Part shown: piece after piece, positions 14,793 through 18,585 of the stretch
Layout of the letters: each line of letters begins with the position of its first letter
Position numbering within the stretch: position 1 is the first letter of the stretch
Assembly: GCF_002811955.1 (NCBI RefSeq)
Contig: NZ_NPEF01000059.1
Coordinates: 1 to 18,585, forward strand
DNA from: Leptospira ellisii
GTDB taxonomy: Bacteria; Spirochaetota; Leptospiria; Leptospirales; Leptospiraceae
Length of the DNA stretch: 18,585 nt
Reading direction: 5' to 3'
Notes under the pieces: generated by a model
What the model saw: only the letters and a program-made list of their open reading frames with translations
Databases searched by the model: none
What the model was told of the DNA's origin: nothing
Translations under genes and position numbers: made by a program

Positions 14793-16082
14793 ATGAGCGA
14801 AAATTTTACCGCAAAACCCAAACGCGCATCCAGGGAAGAAATTTATTCCATGAGTCAATGGATCGCTAAAAACAACGTACAAAGACTCAGACAGGAGATC
14901 GAATCCAGAGGGAAGGATTTTTACGGAAGCAAACCCTTGTTCTTCGCAGCGAGCGAAAACAGCCTTCTGACTTTGGAATATCTGAAGGAAATCGGTTTCT
15001 CCCCCGGAACGAAAGACTCCAATCAAAACTCGCTGCACTATTACGCGTGTAGGGATCGCGGCGAAGCCGACGTGATTCGTTATCTTTTGAAACACGACGT
15101 ACATCCCGAACCGAAGGATATTCTCCAGGCGGCCTGCAACGGAAAGGTCGAAATACTAAAACTATATCAGGAATATGGAATAGACTTGCGTGATCCGAGT
15201 CTGCGGGACGGACATTATTCCCTAATGGAAATCGCGGTTTTCAGCGGCTTGGAGGTCGTGAAATTCCTTTTCGAACAGGGCCTTTCTTTGGAGGATCGTC
15301 TTCTGCCGGACGCGGCCAATCTCGGAAAACTGGATCTGGTCCGCTATCTCGTCCTGGAGCAGAAAGCCGATCCCAACCGGATCGCCCTAAAACAAAACGC
15401 CGTACACGCGGCTTGTGTGGGCCCTTCGCATCACGACCCCTCCGATCATCTCGAAATATTAAAATTTCTGCATGAACACGGCGGTAATCTAGATGCTCCC
15501 AGCGATTGGAGAGCGGGTTATACGCCTCTCCATTTCGCGTGTATGCCCGGACCGCAGGATAAAATGCCGATCATAACGTATCTTTTGGAAAGCGGCGCCG
15601 AACTCGATCTTACTTTACCGGATTCGGCCCTGAGTATCGCCGATACGAAGACGAGAAAGGCCGTTCTGAAATACCTGGAGCAGCAGGGCAAAACAATCGA
15701 AAAAGACCCGTTCGAAAGATCCTTTAAGACCGATCGCATGACGGAATTCGCCAAAAACGCGATCGCAAAATTCGCATTAGAAAACCCTAATTCGATTGTG
15801 TGCCAATTCACGATCGAGGGCGCGATCATGAGCATGAACGACGTATTCGACCCCGAATACTACGTAGCGGAATGGAAATACGAAGGATTCGCGGAATTCG
15901 ACGAAAGTTCCGGATTCGATTTCCCCTTATGGAAGGAACATTACAATTCCATGGGAGACGAAAATTCCGCGTATTCGGTCGCGATGAAGGAAGTGATCGA
16001 AGGCCTTCATCAAACGAAAGCCTTCGATTGTCTCAATCGATCCCAAAACTTCGAAGCGAAGATGATCGATCACGTCTACTGA
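14793..16082 (+). CDS. Ankyrin-repeat protein with an unassigned C-terminal region
   Basis: This protein has 429 residues from ATG 14793. Ankyrin-like helix-turn-helix repeats fill about residues 46-300. The clearest are KPLFFAASENSLLTLEYLKE (47-66), NSLHYYACRDRGEADVIRYL (79-98) and AGYTPLHFACMPGPQD (241-256), with degenerate copies between them (from 110, 145, 173, 203). Residues 311-429 form a separate non-repeat region with FALENPNSIVCQFTIEG (327-343), YVAEWKYEGFAEFD (357-370) and FPLWKEHYNSMGDE (377-390); I cannot name it with certainty. No signal peptide is visible, so it is probably cytoplasmic and protein-binding. The start is uncertain: TTG 14751 and ATG 14850 are in frame and none has a good ribosome site. 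It converges on the penicillin-acylase gene with a 6-bp gap. Confidence 0.82.
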   Translation: MSENFTAKPKRASREEIYSMSQWIAKNNVQRLRQEIESRGKDFYGSKPLFFAASENSLLTLEYLKEIGFSPGTKDSNQNSLHYYACRDRGEADVIRYLLKHDVHPEPKDILQAACNGKVEILKLYQEYGIDLRDPSLRDGHYSLMEIAVFSGLEVVKFLFEQGLSLEDRLLPDAANLGKLDLVRYLVLEQKADPNRIALKQNAVHAACVGPSHHDPSDHLEILKFLHEHGGNLDAPSDWRAGYTPLHFACMPGPQDKMPIITYLLESGAELDLTLPDSALSIADTKTRKAVLKYLEQQGKTIEKDPFERSFKTDRMTEFAKNAIAKFALENPNSIVCQFTIEGAIMSMNDVFDPEYYVAEWKYEGFAEFDESSGFDFPLWKEHYNSMGDENSAYSVAMKEVIEGLHQTKAFDCLNRSQNFEAKMIDHVY

Positions 16083-16109
16083 TCCCCGCTATTTTTCGGG
16101 GATCAGTTT
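16078..16109. terminator. Shared hairpin spanning the stop codons of two convergent genes
   Basis: An 11-bp perfect stem (ACTGATCCCCG, 16078-16088, with CGGGGATCAGT, 16097-16107) closes an 8-nt loop. It covers the TGA of the ankyrin gene (16080-16082), the TAG of the opposite gene (16089-16091, within the loop) and that gene's last codons. On the plus strand TTTC follows, a weak tail. It could stop transcription from both sides. Confidence 0.6.
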
Positions 16110-18585
16110 CAACACGTGTTTGGAGTCCTGCTCTATTTGAGACTGTGTAAAACGGATCGGTCGATATTCCCCTTTTAGGAAAAGATCGATCTGATCCCCG
16201 TAAAACGGAGAGCCCTGATTTCCGGAATTTCCGGTCGGCAGAACCGACCAGGAATTTTCTGGATCGGAAAGATCGATAATCCTCCGCTTGGAAGGACCGA
16301 CGTGCGGATTCATCTTCGGTTCGATTTCCTTTTGATTCATCAGATTGATGACCGCTTCCCCAGAAGAAACCGGAAAAGGACCTTGATTAAAAATCAGACC
16401 CAAAGCGGGAATCTTGCCGATCGGATGTTCGAACGTGATCTTGTGCGCCTTGCCCCAAGTCCAGGAACTCGGAGCGCCTCCGTGTTCGTTAGCCAAAAAG
16501 CGGACCGTCTGCAAAAAGGCGCGTGCCAAAATATCCCTTCTCATTTCCCGGATCTGCGGCGTCGATAAATCGTCCCAAAACGTTGAACTTTCGTTAAACA
16601 GAATATACTTATATGCGTTCCAACGCTCGGCGCCTTGACCGAAAATATTCAGATCCTCTTCCCCCAGCTCGTCCTGCCAAAGATTGATCATAACGAATTG
16701 ATTCATCGTATGAAACAGGGTCGCACCGGGAGAATCCAGAGTGTTCTCTCCGTCGAATTTTTCGTAGACGTCGAGCGCCTCTCGAAACACGCCTTCCCAT
16801 TTACGCGATTTTTTCAGCTCTTCGCTTATCAAAGGAACGAAACTTCTCGCCGCAAAGGAATGGATATCCGTCTGGATTTTCTTCATATCGTCGACGGACC
16901 ATAATTTTTTCTCTCCGAGAAGTTCGTAGATCCGCCGTGCGCGGTCGGATTCCTGCCAATATCCTTCCGGTTTTCCGTATCCCGAAAGTTGCGTGGCGGG
17001 AAGATGATTGGCAGTTAGAATGATCCCCTCCTTCGGGTTCACCAAACGGGGATTTTGCGAGAACGGAAGATAACCGACGACGTCGTCCTCTCCGGAGGAG
17101 CCGTTCAGGATTTTGCGAGTGTTCCGTTTCGTTTTTCGGATCGGAAACCTTCCCACTCCCCACCACGCGATGTTACCGTCCCGATCCGCATAGGAAACGT
17201 TCAAACCCGGAGCGGGCAATCCGGATGCCACCTGTTCGCATTCGCCGATCGAAGCGCAACGATCCAAAGTATAGATCGTCTTCAACAAAGGAACCGAAAG
17301 ATGGTGAAACACCCAATATAAGGAGACCGAGGGTCCCGCATAACCGGGAATCGGCTTGGAAACGATAGGACCGTGCGAAGTGACCTGAATTTCGATCTCT
17401 CTCGATTCCTCCCCTTTCACGGCGATCGTTTCCTTTAGAATCTGAACGGGAACCCATTCACCTTTTTCCATAACCAGATTCGGTTTTGTAGGATGAAAGG
17501 TTTCCTCGTAGAGATCCATGTCGTCGTTCTCCAACATGGTCAGAGCCCACGCCTTACGTGCGTTATGTGCGATTAACGGAAACGGAACGAGCGGAAAATG
17601 ATATCCGTAAGACTCGAATTCCCCGACGATCATATGCACTTCGTACCAAGTTCCGGGATTTCCGTATTCGATATGCGGATCGTTCGCGAGAATGGCCCCG
17701 CCCGTGGACGAACGGGAAGGAGCGATCACCCAGGAATTGCTTCCCGTAAAAAGGGGAAGTCCTTTCAGCACATCGGTCGCCTTGCGCACGGTCGCTTCCA
17801 AATGATGAACCGTCGAAGAATTCGAAATATTAGAATTTTTTAATAAACTAAAATTCGGTCCGGAGCTTACGGCCAACTTCTTCGGGGAATATGCAGGCTG
17901 ATTCTCCAGAATGGAAAATGGATCCTCGTGATCGTGTCTCGGAAAAAGTTCGGAAACGTCCCTGCTATCGTTCTTAAGCCGAGATTCCAGAATCGAATAG
18001 AGGGAGTCGTTGCGAAACGCTTCGGAAAAGGAAAAAGATAAAAGAGCCATCGAGCTGAGAACATCCAGACGATCGAACGGCTTGGGTTGATATCCGAGGA
18101 GGGTGAATTCGACGGGAAGCGGTTCGGTTTTTAAAAAGAAATTCAATCCCTCCAAAAAGGAATCCAGTTTTTTCCATTCCGAGGAATCGTCCCGGGCGGA
18201 GAGCATTTTTTCCGCACTTCTCCTCAAAAGCATCTGTCTCAGAAAAACGTCAGTGGGAACAAGATCGGGTCCCAGGATTTCGGATAATTCCCCGCGCCCG
18301 GCCTTTCTTAAAATTTCCATCTGAAAGATACGATCGCTCGCGCTCACATAACCTAACGCAAAATAGGCGGAATGCGGGTCCTCCGATCGGATATGCGGAA
18401 CTCCGTAGGAATCGCGGACTATGGAGACCGGTTTTACGAGTCCGGGAACCTTCAGTTCCCCCGATAAACGCGGAGCTTTAGAAGAGATCAAAAACGAATA
18501 ACCGATTTTTACGGCTATAAGAAGCAGGATCAAGATCGCGAAAGACCTTCGAAGCCACGTGGGAAACCCTTTCCAAAAGGAAAGG
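16089..18585 (-). CDS. Penicillin-acylase-family Ntn hydrolase (N-terminus outside the window)
   Basis: This amidase precursor belongs to the family of penicillin G acylase, cephalosporin acylase and acyl-homoserine-lactone acylases. These cleave themselves to expose an N-terminal Ser nucleophile and then hydrolyse N-acyl amides. The self-cleavage site is FTG-SNSWVIAPS, with the Ser codon at 17741-17739. Before it, the alpha-chain motif RDSYGVPHIRS and YVSASDRIFQME are present; after it come NDPHIEYGNPGTWYEVH and TANHLP. The frame stays open to the right edge: codons before the TTG at 18533 read KGFPTWLRRSFAI, completing a positively charged region before the hydrophobic helix (signal anchor). 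The true start is therefore beyond 18585. More than 830 residues are present, a normal size. Predicted location is the periplasm; the substrate (beta-lactam, lactone signal, other amide) is unknown. Confidence 0.92.
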   Translation of the reverse strand, partial: LSFWKGFPTWLRRSFAILILLLIAVKIGYSFLISSKAPRLSGELKVPGLVKPVSIVRDSYGVPHIRSEDPHSAYFALGYVSASDRIFQMEILRKAGRGELSEILGPDLVPTDVFLRQMLLRRSAEKMLSARDDSSEWKKLDSFLEGLNFFLKTEPLPVEFTLLGYQPKPFDRLDVLSSMALLSFSFSEAFRNDSLYSILESRLKNDSRDVSELFPRHDHEDPFSILENQPAYSPKKLAVSSGPNFSLLKNSNISNSSTVHHLEATVRKATDVLKGLPLFTGSNSWVIAPSRSSTGGAILANDPHIEYGNPGTWYEVHMIVGEFESYGYHFPLVPFPLIAHNARKAWALTMLENDDMDLYEETFHPTKPNLVMEKGEWVPVQILKETIAVKGEESREIEIQVTSHGPIVSKPIPGYAGPSVSLYWVFHHLSVPLLKTIYTLDRCASIGECEQVASGLPAPGLNVSYADRDGNIAWWGVGRFPIRKTKRNTRKILNGSSGEDDVVGYLPFSQNPRLVNPKEGIILTANHLPATQLSGYGKPEGYWQESDRARRIYELLGEKKLWSVDDMKKIQTDIHSFAARSFVPLISEELKKSRKWEGVFREALDVYEKFDGENTLDSPGATLFHTMNQFVMINLWQDELGEEDLNIFGQGAERWNAYKYILFNESSTFWDDLSTPQIREMRRDILARAFLQTVRFLANEHGGAPSSWTWGKAHKITFEHPIGKIPALGLIFNQGPFPVSSGEAVINLMNQKEIEPKMNPHVGPSKRRIIDLSDPENSWSVLPTGNSGNQGSPFYGDQIDLFLKGEYRPIRFTQSQIEQDSKHVLKLIPEK

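Noticed and set aside
18531..18533. TTG as the start codon of the penicillin-acylase gene
   Set aside because: The frame stays open to the window edge and the upstream codons supply the charged region expected before the signal anchor. No ribosome site precedes the TTG.

Overview
The window looks like chromosomal DNA from a spirochaete of the genus Leptospira, probably one of its more GC-rich species. A hand count of one line gave about 48% GC. The assignment rests on the overall style: Leptospira-like outer-membrane barrels, lipoprotein-type hydrolases, and genes switching strand every few kilobases. It is inference, because no rRNA or marker gene is present. I found no tRNA, rRNA, CRISPR array, insertion sequence or phage gene. 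All twelve complete genes look intact, and a partial gene runs off each end.

Left part (1-6108), all on the minus strand. The window opens inside a Vat/CatB-type acetyltransferase that likely inactivates an antibiotic (start at 422, C-terminus outside). Before it, in transcription order, lies a long-form acyl-CoA dehydrogenase (786-2498) whose usual catalytic Glu is Asp. Before that is a large 1128-residue protein (2722-6108) with a SUKH/Knr4-like N-terminal region and a long helical body. A nested inverted repeat lies upstream of the acetyltransferase.

Centre (6271-10857), plus strand. A textbook MerR-type promoter (19-bp spacer with a dyad) drives a tight three-gene operon: a MerR regulator, a DMT/EamA exporter and an outer-membrane beta-barrel. 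The stop and start codons abut (merR/eamA) or overlap as ATGA (eamA/barrel), and a strong intrinsic terminator ends the unit. This regulator, inner-membrane exporter and outer-membrane protein set is the most system-like element in the window. It is followed by a BBP2/OmpL-like porin and msrA, a methionine sulfoxide reductase.

Right part (10903-18585). Two exported alpha/beta hydrolases lie in tandem with a 3-nt gap. The second overlaps tail to tail with a family 4 uracil-DNA glycosylase on the minus strand. Divergent from the glycosylase is a ligase-associated exonuclease of the metallo-beta-lactamase/beta-CASP type, so two DNA-processing genes share a short promoter region. An ankyrin-repeat protein with an unassigned C-terminal region follows. 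It converges on a penicillin-acylase-family Ntn hydrolase that runs off the right edge, and an 11-bp hairpin spans both stop codons.

Two genes (porin and first hydrolase) have no visible Shine-Dalgarno sequence but have promoter-like -35/-10 pairs ending just before the start codon. This suggests leaderless or near-leaderless transcripts. The acetyltransferase, dehydrogenase and merR have clear GGAGG sites.
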